A stretch of DNA of 64,000 nucleotides, taken from Comamonas testosteroni. GTDB lineage: Bacteria > Pseudomonadota > Gammaproteobacteria > Burkholderiales > Burkholderiaceae_C. The stretch spans positions 124,001 to 188,000 of the forward strand of contig NZ_CP043568.1 of NCBI RefSeq assembly GCF_014076415.1, given 5' to 3'. The translations under genes and the position numbers were made by a program. Numbering within the stretch: position 1 is the first letter of the stretch; every line of letters starts with the position of its first letter. This document shows positions 1 through 9,082 of the stretch, in pieces. The notes beneath the pieces were generated by a model, which was not told where the DNA came from, made no database searches, and saw only the letters and a program-made list of their open reading frames with translations.

Positions 1-722
1 ACAAAGCCTGCGAGCTTGTAGCCGTAGGTGGCAAAGCCGGCAGCACGCATGCGTTGATCGTTGACGCGAATGCCGGCCAGCGCGTGGCCGAAGCGCGAGT
101 GACGCAGCATGGCAATGAAGGCGTAGACCAGCACCAGCGCGACCAGCACCACGTAGTACTGCGTGGAGGTGCTCTCCATGTCCAAGGCTCCAATGGCCGG
201 TCGCTGCATCAGGTAGATGCCGTCGCTGCCGCCAAAGTAGCCCACGTCGTGCACGACAAAAAACGCCAGTTGCGCGAACGCCAGCGTGACCATGATGAAG
301 TACACGCCCTTGGTACGCAGACTCAGGGCGCCCACCACCAGCGCATACAGGCCCGAGACGCCGACTGCGGCGCCCAGCATGACGAGAAAGTTGCTGCCGT
401 CCTGGCCGGCGGCCTTCACCGCCGCATAGGCACCCAGGCCGAAGTAGGCGGCATGGCCCAGGCTGACCAGCCCTGCGCCGCCCACCAGGATATGCAGGCT
501 GAGAGCAAAGATGGACAGGATCATGATCTTGACCACCAGATCGGACAGATAGGCCGACCAGAAGGGCTGGGCGGCCGCCAGCAGCACTGCGGCGGCCAGC
601 GGCAGCGCCGTGCTCACCCAAGGGCTTCTGGAGCGTATGGGGCGGCTCTGGTTGGTGACTGCGGGAGCCTCGGCGTAAGCCTGGTTGGTATTGGGCAAGG
701 GCGTGGAGGATGTATTGCTCAT
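1..722 (-). CDS. livM: Branched-chain amino acid-type ABC transporter permease LivM (partial, C-terminus outside window)
   Basis: Second inner-membrane permease of a LivFGHM-type importer. The visible 240 residues start at an ATG two bases after the livH stop. They contain a polar N-terminus of about 35 residues, several hydrophobic segments and the family-typical GLVSLGHAAYFGLGAYAA stretch near residue 85. The gene is cut by the left edge of the window, so its C-terminus and the expected ATPase genes livG and livF are not seen. It is cotranscribed with livH and lies in the same orientation as the benzoate genes upstream, so the transporter may import benzoate or a related aromatic acid rather than an amino acid. 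That substrate is inference from context. Confidence 0.9.
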   Translation of the reverse strand, partial: MSNTSSTPLPNTNQAYAEAPAVTNQSRPIRSRSPWVSTALPLAAAVLLAAAQPFWSAYLSDLVVKIMILSIFALSLHILVGGAGLVSLGHAAYFGLGAYAAVKAAGQDGSNFLVMLGAAVGVSGLYALVVGALSLRTKGVYFIMVTLAFAQLAFFVVHDVGYFGGSDGIYLMQRPAIGALDMESTSTQYYVVLVALVLVYAFIAMLRHSRFGHALAGIRVNDQRMRAAGFATYGYKLAGF

Positions 723-724
723 GT

Positions 725-1597
725 TCAGCTCCGTTTTCCGAGCAAACCCTCAGGTCGCCATACGAGGATCACGGCCATGAGCAGATAGATGCTCATGCCG
801 CTGAGCTCCTGAAAGAACACCTTGCCGAAGGTATCCACAAAGCCCACCAGCAGCGAGGCAATCAGCGCGCCGGTAATCGAGCCTATGCCGCCGATGACCA
901 CCACCACAAAGCAGATGATGAGCACGCTGGAGCCCATATTGGGGTAAACCGAACTCATGGGCGCCGCGATCATTCCGGCCAGGGCCGCCAGGGCCACGCC
1001 CACGGCAAAGACGATGCGGTACAGGCGCTTGATGTTGATGCCCAGGCCACGCACCATGTCGCGGTTGCTGGCACCGGCACGAATCATCATGCCCAGACGC
1101 GTGCGGTTGACGGTGTAGTACATCAGCAGCGCCACCAGCAGGCAGGCAGCGGCTGCAAACACGTTGTACCAGGGGTACTGCATCATGCCCATCAAAGGGA
1201 AGCTGCCGGCCAGCCAGGCAGGCTTTTCCACGCCATGCACATCGTTGCCCACGAGGATGGCGCGCAGGCCTTCAAACACCAGAATCAGGCCATAGGTCAT
1301 CAGCACCTGCTGCAGGTGATCGCGTTCGTAGAGAAAGCTGAAAAATGCCCATTCGAGAAAATAGCCCAGCACCACGGCCAGCACCACGCCGACCAGCAGC
1401 ATGGCGATGAAATGCTGGCCCAGATACGGTGCGAGCGAGAACGCCACATAGGCACCGATCATGTAGAAGCTGCCATGGGCGAGGTTGATCACCCCCATGA
1501 TGCCGAAGATCAGCGTCAGGCCAGAGGCCAGCAGGAACAGAAGCAGTCCGTACTGAACTGAGTTCAGACACTGCACCAGAAAAGTGGCGAGATCCAC
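725..1597 (-). CDS. livH: Branched-chain amino acid-type ABC transporter permease LivH
   Basis: Inner-membrane permease, about 290 residues, with about eight hydrophobic segments. It carries the LivH hallmark GLTLIFGIMGVINLAHGSFY near the N-terminus and IGGIGSITGALIASLLVGF near the C-terminus. The frame stays open to a TTG at 1627, but I prefer the GTG at 1597 because an AAGGA sits five bases upstream and the protein then begins right before the conserved region. It is followed by livM after two bases, which indicates an operon. The 154 bases between livH and the receptor gene contain no gene that I can support. Confidence 0.9.
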   Translation of the reverse strand: MDLATFLVQCLNSVQYGLLLFLLASGLTLIFGIMGVINLAHGSFYMIGAYVAFSLAPYLGQHFIAMLLVGVVLAVVLGYFLEWAFFSFLYERDHLQQVLMTYGLILVFEGLRAILVGNDVHGVEKPAWLAGSFPLMGMMQYPWYNVFAAAACLLVALLMYYTVNRTRLGMMIRAGASNRDMVRGLGINIKRLYRIVFAVGVALAALAGMIAAPMSSVYPNMGSSVLIICFVVVVIGGIGSITGALIASLLVGFVDTFGKVFFQELSGMSIYLLMAVILVWRPEGLLGKRS

Positions 1598-1751
1598 GGC
1601 AATCCTTGTTGAAGCAGAAGGCTGCAAAGCGGGGCATACAGCCCGGCGAATCGTCGATTCGTGCTGGAGACGAGGCGCTCTGTCGCAGGCGGCACCGAAG
1701 GTGAGGCAGGACAGAGCAACCAGGTATCGAGGGCGGTATGGCTCGCGTCTA

Positions 1752-2915
1752 TTACATGCGGCAGCCGCGGGCTGGGTCCGCCAGAGCCTTCACTGCCACG
1801 CTGATCTTCTTGTTCTCCTTGCCGTCGACCTTGCGCAGATAGATGTCCTGCACGGGATTGTGTGCCTTGCTCAAGGTGAAGTCGCCGCGCGGGCTGGCAA
1901 TAGTGGCTTTCTCGATGGCGGTGCGGAAGACGTCTTTCTTGCTGATGTCGCCGCCGGCGGCCTTCAGGCCCACGGCCAGCATCTGTGCGGCGTCATAGCC
2001 TTGCACGGCATAGACATCGGGCTGCAGCTTGTAGTTCTTGGCGTAATTGGTGCGGAAGGCCTGATCGCGCGCCGTACCCAGTTCGTCGGCATAGTGCAGC
2101 GTGGTCAGCATGCCCTGGGCGGCCTCGCCCTGAGCGTCCAGCGTGCCGTCGGTCAGAAAACCCGGTCCGTAGAGCGGAATGGTCTTGGACAGGCCCGAGG
2201 CGTGATAGTCCTTGACGAATTTCACGGCACCTGCGCCCGCGAAGAAGGAGAACACCGCATCGGGCTTGGCCGCTGCGATCTCGGTCAGCAGAGCCTGGAA
2301 TTCGACGTTGGGGAAGGGCAGGGTCAATTGCTTGCTGACCTTGCCGCCGCTTTTCTCGAAGCCTTCCTTGAAGCCGTTGACGGCCTCTTCACCGGCAGCG
2401 TACTTCCAGGTCAGGGTCATGGCATTTTTCTTGCCTTCCTTGGCTGCGACCACGCCCATGGGGTAGGCCGTCTGCCAGTTGGAGAAGGAGCTGCGGAAGA
2501 TATTGGGAGCGCACATGGGACCGGTGACGGCATCGGCTCCTGCATTGGGCACGATGAGCACGGTGCCGCTTTCCTTGGCGGCCTTGGCCATGGCCATGGC
2601 CACGCCGGAGTGCACGGTGCCGATGATCACATCGACCTTGTCGCGCTTGATGAGGCGGTTGACGTTGTCCGTTGCCTTTGCGGGATCTGACTCATCGTCG
2701 ACCTTGAAGTATTCGATCTCGCGCCCTCCCAGCTTGCCGCCTTGCTCGGTGACCTGCATGCGAAAGCCGTTCTCGATTGCCACGCCCAGGGCAGCATAAG
2801 TGCCGCTGAAAGGCAGCATGAAGCCGACCTTGATCTTTTCCTGCGCGATTGCGCTGCTGCCGCCTGCGGCGGCAGCCAGTGCGATTGCGCTCCATATTGC
2901 CCATTGCTTGCTCAT
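1752..2915 (-). CDS. ABC transporter substrate-binding protein, LivK/benzoate-transporter type
   Basis: Periplasmic type-1 solute receptor of 387 residues. The start at 2915 is fixed by AGGAGA six bases upstream. Residues 1-24 form a signal peptide (MSKQWAIWSAIALAAAAGGS... ending SAIAQ). The mature protein begins with KIKVGFMLPFSGTYAALG, typical of Leu/Ile/Val-family receptors. It lies directly upstream of livH and livM and downstream of the benzoate-CoA ligase gene, all on the same strand. Related receptors next to box or benzoate genes have been annotated as aromatic acid binding proteins. The ligand cannot be read from the sequence, so amino acids remain possible. Confidence 0.9.
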   Translation of the reverse strand: MSKQWAIWSAIALAAAAGGSSAIAQEKIKVGFMLPFSGTYAALGVAIENGFRMQVTEQGGKLGGREIEYFKVDDESDPAKATDNVNRLIKRDKVDVIIGTVHSGVAMAMAKAAKESGTVLIVPNAGADAVTGPMCAPNIFRSSFSNWQTAYPMGVVAAKEGKKNAMTLTWKYAAGEEAVNGFKEGFEKSGGKVSKQLTLPFPNVEFQALLTEIAAAKPDAVFSFFAGAGAVKFVKDYHASGLSKTIPLYGPGFLTDGTLDAQGEAAQGMLTTLHYADELGTARDQAFRTNYAKNYKLQPDVYAVQGYDAAQMLAVGLKAAGGDISKKDVFRTAIEKATIASPRGDFTLSKAHNPVQDIYLRKVDGKENKKISVAVKALADPARGCRM

Positions 2916-3105
2916 GCTTGTCTCCTGCTGGTTGATGGACGAATGCCGGCTTACTCTCAGATCAACGGTTGTGACTGGCTGTGGTGCTGGGGTTGGCACT
3001 GATGCACGAGCGCACTCTAACAACTTTAGGTTTAAAGCAATACCAGCGATTGCCCTAGTTTGTGACTACTGTTTTGATAGCTTCTTGCAACCTTGCGATA
3101 AGCAA

Positions 3106-4668
3106 TCAACGCGGCTTGGATTCCAGCTCACGCAAACGAAAGCGCTGGATCTTTCCTGTCGCGGTCTTTGGCAGCTCATCGACAAATTCAATGAAGCGCG
3201 GGTATTTGTAGGCGGCCAGCCGATTCTTCACAAAGGCCTTGAGTTCGGCCTCGCTGGCGCTCTGTCCGGGCTTGCACACCACATAGGATTTGGTCTTGGT
3301 CAGGCCCTGCTCGTCGGTCACGCCGATCACGGCAGCCTCCAGTACGGCTGGGTGCTGCTGCAGCGTGGATTCGACCTCGAAGGGCGATACATAGATGCCG
3401 CTGACCTTGAGCATGTCATCGCTGCGGCCTGCATAGGTGTAGTAGCCCTCGGCATCGCGCACATATTTGTCGCCGCTCTTGAGCCAGACGCCCTGGAAGG
3501 TGTCGCGTGTCTTGTCACGGTTGGCCCAGTACATCAGGGCGGCGCTCGGGCCCTTGATGTAGAGGTCGCCAATCTCGCCATCGGCCACGGGCTGGCCGTC
3601 CTCGCCGCGCAACTCCACCACATAGCCTGGTACAGGCTTTCCCGTGCTGCCGTAGCGTATGTCGTCCGGGCGGTTGGAGATGAAGATGTGCAGCATTTCG
3701 GTGGAACCGATGCCGTCCACGATATCGGCGCCGAAGTGGGTCTTGAAGCGCTGGGCAATCTCGGCCGGCAGGGCTTCGCCCGCAGAGGAGCACATGCGCA
3801 GGCTGACCTGCTCGCGTGCAGGCAAGGCTGGGTGAGCCAGCATGCCCGCAAAGCCCGTAGGCGCACCGAAAAACACCGTGGGCCGGTGTTCGGTCCAGCG
3901 CCTGAAAGTGGCTTCCGGCGTGGGGCGCTCGGCCATCAGCACCACGCTGGCGCCCACGCTCAAGGGGAATGTCAGGGCGTTGCCAAGACCGTAGGCGAAG
4001 TAAAGCTTGGCGGCAGAAAAGCAGACATCGTTCTCGCTCAGGCCCAGCACCGGCTTGCCATAGAGCTCGGCCGTCCAGTAAGGGTTGGCGTGGGTATGCA
4101 CTGCACCCTTGGGCTTGCCGGTGGAGCCCGAGGAATAAAGCCAGAAGCCGGGGTCGTCGCCCATGGTTCTGGCGGCATGGGCCAGCGGCGTTTGCTGCTG
4201 CAGCCAGGGCTGCAGCGGCTCAAAGGCCGGCGGCAGTCCTTGCGGTGCCTGCTCGGGCCTGGCGACCCAGATATGGTTGACCTCATGTTGCGCCTGTTCC
4301 AGGGCCTGCTTCACCACGGGAACCAGCGCGCCATTGGTCAGAATCGCCTGGGCACGGCAATGCTCGAGCATATAGGCGTAGTCGGCAGCAGTGAGCAAGG
4401 TGTTGACCGCCACCGGCACCACGCCTGCGTACATGGCTCCGAGAAAGGAGATCACCCACTCGCGCATATCGTGCATGACCAGCAGCACGCGCTCCTCGCG
4501 ATGGATGCCGGCTGCGAGCAGGCCATGGGCCAGGCGGCGGGCCTGCTCCTGCAACTGCGCATAGCTGAGCGTGCCCTGGTCATCGGTGTAGGCGTTCTTG
4601 TCACCCCGGCCCTGGTTGAGATCGAACAGATGCTGGGCAAAGTTGAAGGCTTGGCTGAAGTCGGCCAT
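3106..4668 (-). CDS. bclA: Benzoate-CoA ligase
   Basis: AMP-forming acyl-CoA ligase of 520 residues (EC 6.2.1.25 type) that activates benzoate to benzoyl-CoA in the cytoplasm, the first step of the box pathway. The P-loop-like motif YSSGSTGKPKGAVHTH lies at residues 178-193, and the C-terminal catalytic lysine lies in KTATGKIQRFRLRE near residue 510. The segment around AAKLYFAYGLGNALTFPLSVGA matches benzoate-CoA ligases better than acetyl- or long-chain ligases. The gene starts three bases after the boxD stop, with its GGGAG ribosome site overlapping the boxD end, so the two are cotranscribed. Activity on other benzoates (for example 2-aminobenzoate) is possible. Confidence 0.93.
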   Translation of the reverse strand: MADFSQAFNFAQHLFDLNQGRGDKNAYTDDQGTLSYAQLQEQARRLAHGLLAAGIHREERVLLVMHDMREWVISFLGAMYAGVVPVAVNTLLTAADYAYMLEHCRAQAILTNGALVPVVKQALEQAQHEVNHIWVARPEQAPQGLPPAFEPLQPWLQQQTPLAHAARTMGDDPGFWLYSSGSTGKPKGAVHTHANPYWTAELYGKPVLGLSENDVCFSAAKLYFAYGLGNALTFPLSVGASVVLMAERPTPEATFRRWTEHRPTVFFGAPTGFAGMLAHPALPAREQVSLRMCSSAGEALPAEIAQRFKTHFGADIVDGIGSTEMLHIFISNRPDDIRYGSTGKPVPGYVVELRGEDGQPVADGEIGDLYIKGPSAALMYWANRDKTRDTFQGVWLKSGDKYVRDAEGYYTYAGRSDDMLKVSGIYVSPFEVESTLQQHPAVLEAAVIGVTDEQGLTKTKSYVVCKPGQSASEAELKAFVKNRLAAYKYPRFIEFVDELPKTATGKIQRFRLRELESKPR

Positions 4669-4671
4669 GGC

Positions 4672-6234
4672 TCATGCTCCCGTCGTTTCGGCCAGCGCCT
4701 GCAGAACCTGTGGTGCGGCTTGTATGGCGCTTTTGCGATGATAGAAATCCAGTGCCCGCAGGCCGCCGAGTTCGGAGCCTCCGCCTGCGCGGCCCGGACC
4801 GCCATGCTGGGACTGGGGCATGACATTGCCGTGGCCCGTATGCAGCTTGGCGACAGCGGGGGTGACCACATGCACGCGACCGTGGCTGGCTGCGAGATCG
4901 GTGGCGGCTGCGGCCAGTGCCTTGTCGTCATCGCCGTAGATCGAGCAGACCAGCGAGCCCTGGCCGCGATGTGCAAGTGCCAGGCCATGGGCCAGATCGC
5001 GGTAGGGCATGAGCGTGACCACGGGGCCAAAGACTTCCATGTCATGCACGAGTGCACTGCCATCGGGGTCCTGTGCCCCCAACAGCACGGGTTGGGCGCA
5101 GGCGGCAATCGCGGGGTCGGCATCGATCAGTGTGTTGCGTCTGCCGTCATGCAGGGCCGTGGTGTGCTCCAGCAAACGCCCCAGGCCCTGCTGGACGCTG
5201 TTGTACTGCTCGCGGCTGACCAGAGACCCCATCCGCACAGCCTCGTTGCGCGGGTTGCCTACGGTGATTTTGGCCAGTTGTGCACCGATGGCTTGGGCCA
5301 CACCGTCGTACAGAGGTTGCGGTACCAGCACGCGGCGTATGGCCGTGCATTTCTGGCCGGATTTGACCGTCATTTCGCGCACCACTTCACGCGCCAGCAA
5401 GGCAGTGGCTTCGCTGTCCATGCCATGGCCGGGCAGCAGCAGCGCGCAGTTCACGCTGTCGGCTTCGATATTGCTGCGCACTGATTGGCGGGTGATGGCT
5501 GCGTGAGAGCGGATGGTCGCTGCCGTGTCCGCAGACCCTGTGAAGGAGACCACATCCATGGGCTGAAGCTGATCCAGCAATCCGGCGGCACTGCCGCAGA
5601 CGATGGACAGCGCGCCCGGCGGCAATATGCCGGCATCGATCACATCCCTGACCATGCGCTGGGTCAGCCAGGCGGTGGCGGTGGCCGGCTTGACGATGAC
5701 GGGCACGCCCGAGAGCAGGGCCGGTGCCGCCTTTTCCCACAGCCCCCAGGCAGGGAAGTTGAAGGCGTTGATGAACAGCGCCACGCCGCGCGCCGGAACC
5801 TGGATATGGCGGGACAGAAAGGCTGCGTCCTTGGCCAGCGCCACGGCTTCGCCGTCGCTCAGATGCCTGGCCTCGCCCAGTGTTGCGCCCCATCTGGCGT
5901 ATTGGTTCAGAGTGTAGATGCCTCCGTCCACATCGACGGCGGTGTCGTTTCTGACGGTGCCGCTATTGGCGGTGGATATCTCGTAATACGCGTCGCGCCG
6001 GCTTTGCAGCACGGCGGCAATATCGGTCAGCAGGCTGGCTCGCCGGGCGTAGCTCAGGGAACGCAAGGCCCTGCCGCCGGTGTCGCGTGCAAAGGCAAAG
6101 GCGGCGCCCAGATCAAGCCCTGTGGCGTCGACACGCACCAGCTCGGTCCCCAGTACCGGATCTCGTAACAAACTGCCCGGGCCGCCGCCGGTTTGCCAGC
6201 GGCCTGCCATATGGTTGGCCAGTAACTCGGTCAT
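4672..6234 (-). CDS. boxD: 3,4-dehydroadipyl-CoA semialdehyde dehydrogenase
   Basis: Aldehyde dehydrogenase of 520 residues in the PaaN/BoxD branch. In the box pathway this NADP-dependent enzyme oxidises 3,4-dehydroadipyl-CoA semialdehyde after BoxC cleaves the ring. The start at 6234 has GGAGA upstream. The sequence shows INAFNFPAWGLWEKAAPALL (the cofactor-binding region), SFTGSADTA, and the catalytic cysteine at residue 296 in KSGQKCTAIRRV. The family assignment is supported by the neighbouring benzoate-CoA ligase and BoxR. The ring-epoxidising boxAB and boxC genes are not in this window and may lie beyond livM or elsewhere. Confidence 0.9.
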   Translation of the reverse strand: MTELLANHMAGRWQTGGGPGSLLRDPVLGTELVRVDATGLDLGAAFAFARDTGGRALRSLSYARRASLLTDIAAVLQSRRDAYYEISTANSGTVRNDTAVDVDGGIYTLNQYARWGATLGEARHLSDGEAVALAKDAAFLSRHIQVPARGVALFINAFNFPAWGLWEKAAPALLSGVPVIVKPATATAWLTQRMVRDVIDAGILPPGALSIVCGSAAGLLDQLQPMDVVSFTGSADTAATIRSHAAITRQSVRSNIEADSVNCALLLPGHGMDSEATALLAREVVREMTVKSGQKCTAIRRVLVPQPLYDGVAQAIGAQLAKITVGNPRNEAVRMGSLVSREQYNSVQQGLGRLLEHTTALHDGRRNTLIDADPAIAACAQPVLLGAQDPDGSALVHDMEVFGPVVTLMPYRDLAHGLALAHRGQGSLVCSIYGDDDKALAAAATDLAASHGRVHVVTPAVAKLHTGHGNVMPQSQHGGPGRAGGGSELGGLRALDFYHRKSAIQAAPQVLQALAETTGA

Positions 6235-6285
6235 GGGGGTCTCCTGAAGTGCTGATCTGAGCAGCATCAAATCTTTGATAGAACA

Positions 6286-6350
6286 TGCAATATTGTGCGT
6301 GCAATCAAAAGATAAATACGAGACAATGCAGTGTCAAGCAATATATTGCA
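6286..6350. promoter_or_regulatory. TGCA-rich region between boxD and boxR, probable BoxR operator
   Basis: The 167-base divergent region holds four TGCA tetramers at 6286-6289, 6300-6303, 6327-6330 and 6347-6350, where fewer than one is expected by chance. Two lie in the AT-rich palindromic context CAATATATTG. The BoxR/BzdR family is known to bind TGCA-containing repeats and to be released by benzoyl-CoA. The placement before both boxD and boxR would give repression of both. The assignment is inference from motif and position. Confidence 0.55.
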
Positions 6351-6401
6351 TGATTCGCGTTAACCCCGACTGTTTATCATTCACGGCCTCTGAGGAGCTT
6401 T

Positions 6402-7304
6402 ATGGATCAGTTAGACATGGCATCCGCGTCGGTTGCGGAAGGGGATGAAGCGGGCAAAAGCCCGCTGTTGCAGGCCTTGGGCGAGAGGGTGCGCAATCTG
6501 CGTGCGCGCCGCGGTCTCACGCGCCGTGGACTGGCTTCGGCGGCCGTGGTGTCGGAGCGCCATCTGGCCAATCTCGAATACGGCACGGGCAATGTCTCCA
6601 TCCTGGTGCTGCAGCAGATAGCAAATGCACTTCAGTGCAGCATGGCCGAGTTGTTGGGCGATGTGACGACTGCCAGTGCTGAATGGCTGTTGCTGCGCGA
6701 GCTGCTGGAAGGCCGCAGCGAAGCCGACTTGAAGCGCGTGCGACTGGCGGCCGGAGAGATTCTGGGAACGGCGCCCATGGGCGATCCCCACCGGGCTTCG
6801 CGCATTGCCCTGATAGGTCTGCGTGGCGCTGGCAAGTCCACGTTGGGACGTATGCTGGCGGAGCAGTTGAATGTGCCGTTTCTCGAGCTGAACCAGGAGA
6901 TCGAGCGCGTGGCCGGTTGCAGCGTGCGCGAGATCTACGACCTCTATGGCGCGGGCGCCTATCGTCGCTACGAGCGCCGCGCGCTCGAAGAGGCCGTGCA
7001 GATCTACAGCGATGTGGTGATTGCCACCCCGGGCGGAATCGTGTCAGACCCCGCAACCTTCAACGAACTGCTCAGCCACTGCACCACGGTCTGGCTGCAG
7101 GCCCAGCCCGATGAGCATATGAGCCGTGTCGTGGCTCAGGGCGACACGCGGCCCATGGCCGCCAACCCCGAGGCCATGGATGATTTGCGCCGGATCCTGG
7201 ACGGTCGATCGGCCTTCTATTCCAAGGCCGACCATGTGCTGGACACCAGCGGCAAGAGCTTGCCACAAAGCTTCAGGCAGCTGAAGGCGCTGGTTGCTGC
7301 CTGA
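6402..7304 (+). CDS. boxR: Benzoyl-CoA-responsive regulator BoxR (XRE HTH fused to shikimate-kinase-like domain)
   Basis: Transcription factor of 300 residues with two parts. Residues 25-85 are an XRE/Cro helix-turn-helix (RARRGLTRRGLASAAVVSER). From about residue 133 there is a shikimate-kinase-like domain with Walker A GLRGAGKST at 139-147. This fusion is diagnostic of BzdR/BoxR, in which the kinase-like domain binds benzoyl-CoA as the inducer and has no kinase role in regulation. The gene is divergent from boxD, and a GAGGAG precedes the ATG. It ends six bases before the convergent acyl-CoA dehydrogenase gene. Confidence is high because fold fusion and neighbourhood agree. Confidence 0.95.
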   Translation: MDQLDMASASVAEGDEAGKSPLLQALGERVRNLRARRGLTRRGLASAAVVSERHLANLEYGTGNVSILVLQQIANALQCSMAELLGDVTTASAEWLLLRELLEGRSEADLKRVRLAAGEILGTAPMGDPHRASRIALIGLRGAGKSTLGRMLAEQLNVPFLELNQEIERVAGCSVREIYDLYGAGAYRRYERRALEEAVQIYSDVVIATPGGIVSDPATFNELLSHCTTVWLQAQPDEHMSRVVAQGDTRPMAANPEAMDDLRRILDGRSAFYSKADHVLDTSGKSLPQSFRQLKALVAA

Positions 7305-7310
7305 CCGGAT

Positions 7311-8987
7311 TCAGACGGGAAGGGCGCGCTGAAGTATGGCAGCAATGTCCAGCCCTGCCGGGTCGAATGCTCCTACCACCATGGCTCCGTTCTGCGCGCC
7401 GAGGCGGGTGTGGATGAAGCCATCAGCCACGGGGGCGGGCGCATGCCTGCGCATCAGGCAGGCCTGGGCCAGCAGACACAAGTCCTGCACCAGTCGGCGG
7501 GCCTGAGGCTCCAGTGCATCGGGGGCTGCAGACAGGCGCCTGGCCAGCGATTGCGCCATCGCCGTCAGCAGGGGCTGGCCGGCAGCCATATCATCCAGAT
7601 CCTGCAACAGCAGGCGCGCGGCTTCAGGCTCGCGGCCCATGGCACGCAGCACGTCGAGGCACATCACATTGCCCGAGCCTTCCCAGATGGAGTTGACCGG
7701 CGCTTCACGGAACAGGCGCGAGACGATGCTGTCCTGCACATAGCCGTTGCCGCCAAAGACCTCCATGGCTTCGCCCGTGATCTCCACCGAGCGCTTGCAG
7801 ACCCAGAACTTGGCGGCCGGAGTCATGATGCGCTTCCAGGCACGAGCCAGCAGATCGCCTTCGGCCTCCAGCTCATAGGCCTGCGCCAGATGCATGGCGA
7901 GCTGCATGGAGGCTTCGCTTTCGAGGGCCAGGTCCGCGAGCACGGTGGCCATCAGCGGCTGATCCGCGAGATGTCTGCCAAAGGCCGATCGCTGACGCGC
8001 ATAGGCAATCGACTGCACGGTGGCGCTGCGCACAATGGCCGCGCTGCCCAGCACGCAGTTCAGTCGCGTGTAGCTGGCCATCTCGATGATGGTGGGAATG
8101 CCGCGCCCTTCCTCGCCCATGAGAATGCCCCAGGCGTCCTGCAGCTCCACTTCCGAGCTGGAGTTGCTGCGGTTGCCGACCTTGTCCTTGAGGCGTTGCA
8201 CACGCACCGGGTTCTTGCTGCCATCAGGGCGCCAGCGCGGCACGAAAAAACAGGCATGACCGCCGAGCTCACCGCTTGCCGTGGCCATGCGCGCCACCAC
8301 CAGATGGGCGTCGCACATGGGGGCCGAGAAAAACCATTTATGGCCGCGCAGCAGATACTCGCTGCCGCGGCCGCCCTCATGGACCGGTCGGGCCACCGTG
8401 GTGTTGGCGCGCACGTCCGAGCCGCCTTGTTTCTCCGTCATGCCCATGCCTATCCAGATGGATTTTTTCTGACTCAAGGGCAGGTCGCGCGCGTCGTACA
8501 CGTGGCTGAACAACTGGGCCTGCAACTGGCGCCAGAGCGCTGGCTCTTTTTGCAGCACGGGGATGGCCGCTGTGGTCATGGTGGCCGGGCATAGCGTGCC
8601 TTGCTCCACCTGGCCGTGCAGGTAAAAGCCGGCGGCCCAGGCGCTCCAGCGACCGCGGCCCTGGCTCTCGAAGGGCAAGGAGATCAGACCTTGCGCGCGA
8701 TACAGCTGCATGAGGCGATGCCAGCTGGGGTGGAATTCCACGGCATCGAGCACACGCCCGCGCGCGTCGAAGCGCTGCAGCTCGGGCGTATGGCGGTTGG
8801 CGAGTTCGGCATGCTCCCAGTTGTGCTTCTCGCCAAGCTGTTGCGCAAAGCGGCTCAGGGCCGGAACAAAGCTCTGGGCCTGCTGGCGCTGCAGCACTTC
8901 CTGCAAGGCCGTGTCAGCCTGCAGCAGGTTGACGTCGGTCAACTCGTCGAACTGGTTGAAGACTTCATGGGTGTCCAGGGCCTGCAT
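7311..8987 (-). CDS. AidB-like acyl-CoA dehydrogenase family protein
   Basis: Flavoprotein of 558 residues with an acyl-CoA dehydrogenase fold and the longer N-terminal region of the AidB subfamily. The N-terminus (EVFNQFDELTDVNLLQAD) resembles E. coli AidB, where the corresponding segment opens a protein involved in the adaptive response to alkylating agents. The middle shows GMGMTEKQGGSDVRANTTVA and the C-terminal half has the flavin-side motif EVFGGNGYVQDS. AidB has weak isovaleryl-CoA dehydrogenase activity and binds DNA, while many bacterial homologues have no assigned substrate. No other alkylation-response gene is nearby, so a catabolic acyl-CoA substrate is an equally reasonable guess. 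Confidence 0.85.
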   Translation of the reverse strand: MQALDTHEVFNQFDELTDVNLLQADTALQEVLQRQQAQSFVPALSRFAQQLGEKHNWEHAELANRHTPELQRFDARGRVLDAVEFHPSWHRLMQLYRAQGLISLPFESQGRGRWSAWAAGFYLHGQVEQGTLCPATMTTAAIPVLQKEPALWRQLQAQLFSHVYDARDLPLSQKKSIWIGMGMTEKQGGSDVRANTTVARPVHEGGRGSEYLLRGHKWFFSAPMCDAHLVVARMATASGELGGHACFFVPRWRPDGSKNPVRVQRLKDKVGNRSNSSSEVELQDAWGILMGEEGRGIPTIIEMASYTRLNCVLGSAAIVRSATVQSIAYARQRSAFGRHLADQPLMATVLADLALESEASMQLAMHLAQAYELEAEGDLLARAWKRIMTPAAKFWVCKRSVEITGEAMEVFGGNGYVQDSIVSRLFREAPVNSIWEGSGNVMCLDVLRAMGREPEAARLLLQDLDDMAAGQPLLTAMAQSLARRLSAAPDALEPQARRLVQDLCLLAQACLMRRHAPAPVADGFIHTRLGAQNGAMVVGAFDPAGLDIAAILQRALPV

Positions 8988-9082
8988 GCGATCACTCCTG
9001 TGGCTGTGCGCTCGTCACAGGCCAATATAGAGCGCGTCATGGCTGACGCAAAGCGGGTTTTCAACCGCCTTGTGACCGGTGC

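Noticed and set aside
2800..5484. An 894-codon plus-strand frame across the benzoate-CoA ligase and boxD genes
   Set aside because: It lies antisense to two confident genes, has no recognisable motif and no ribosome site.
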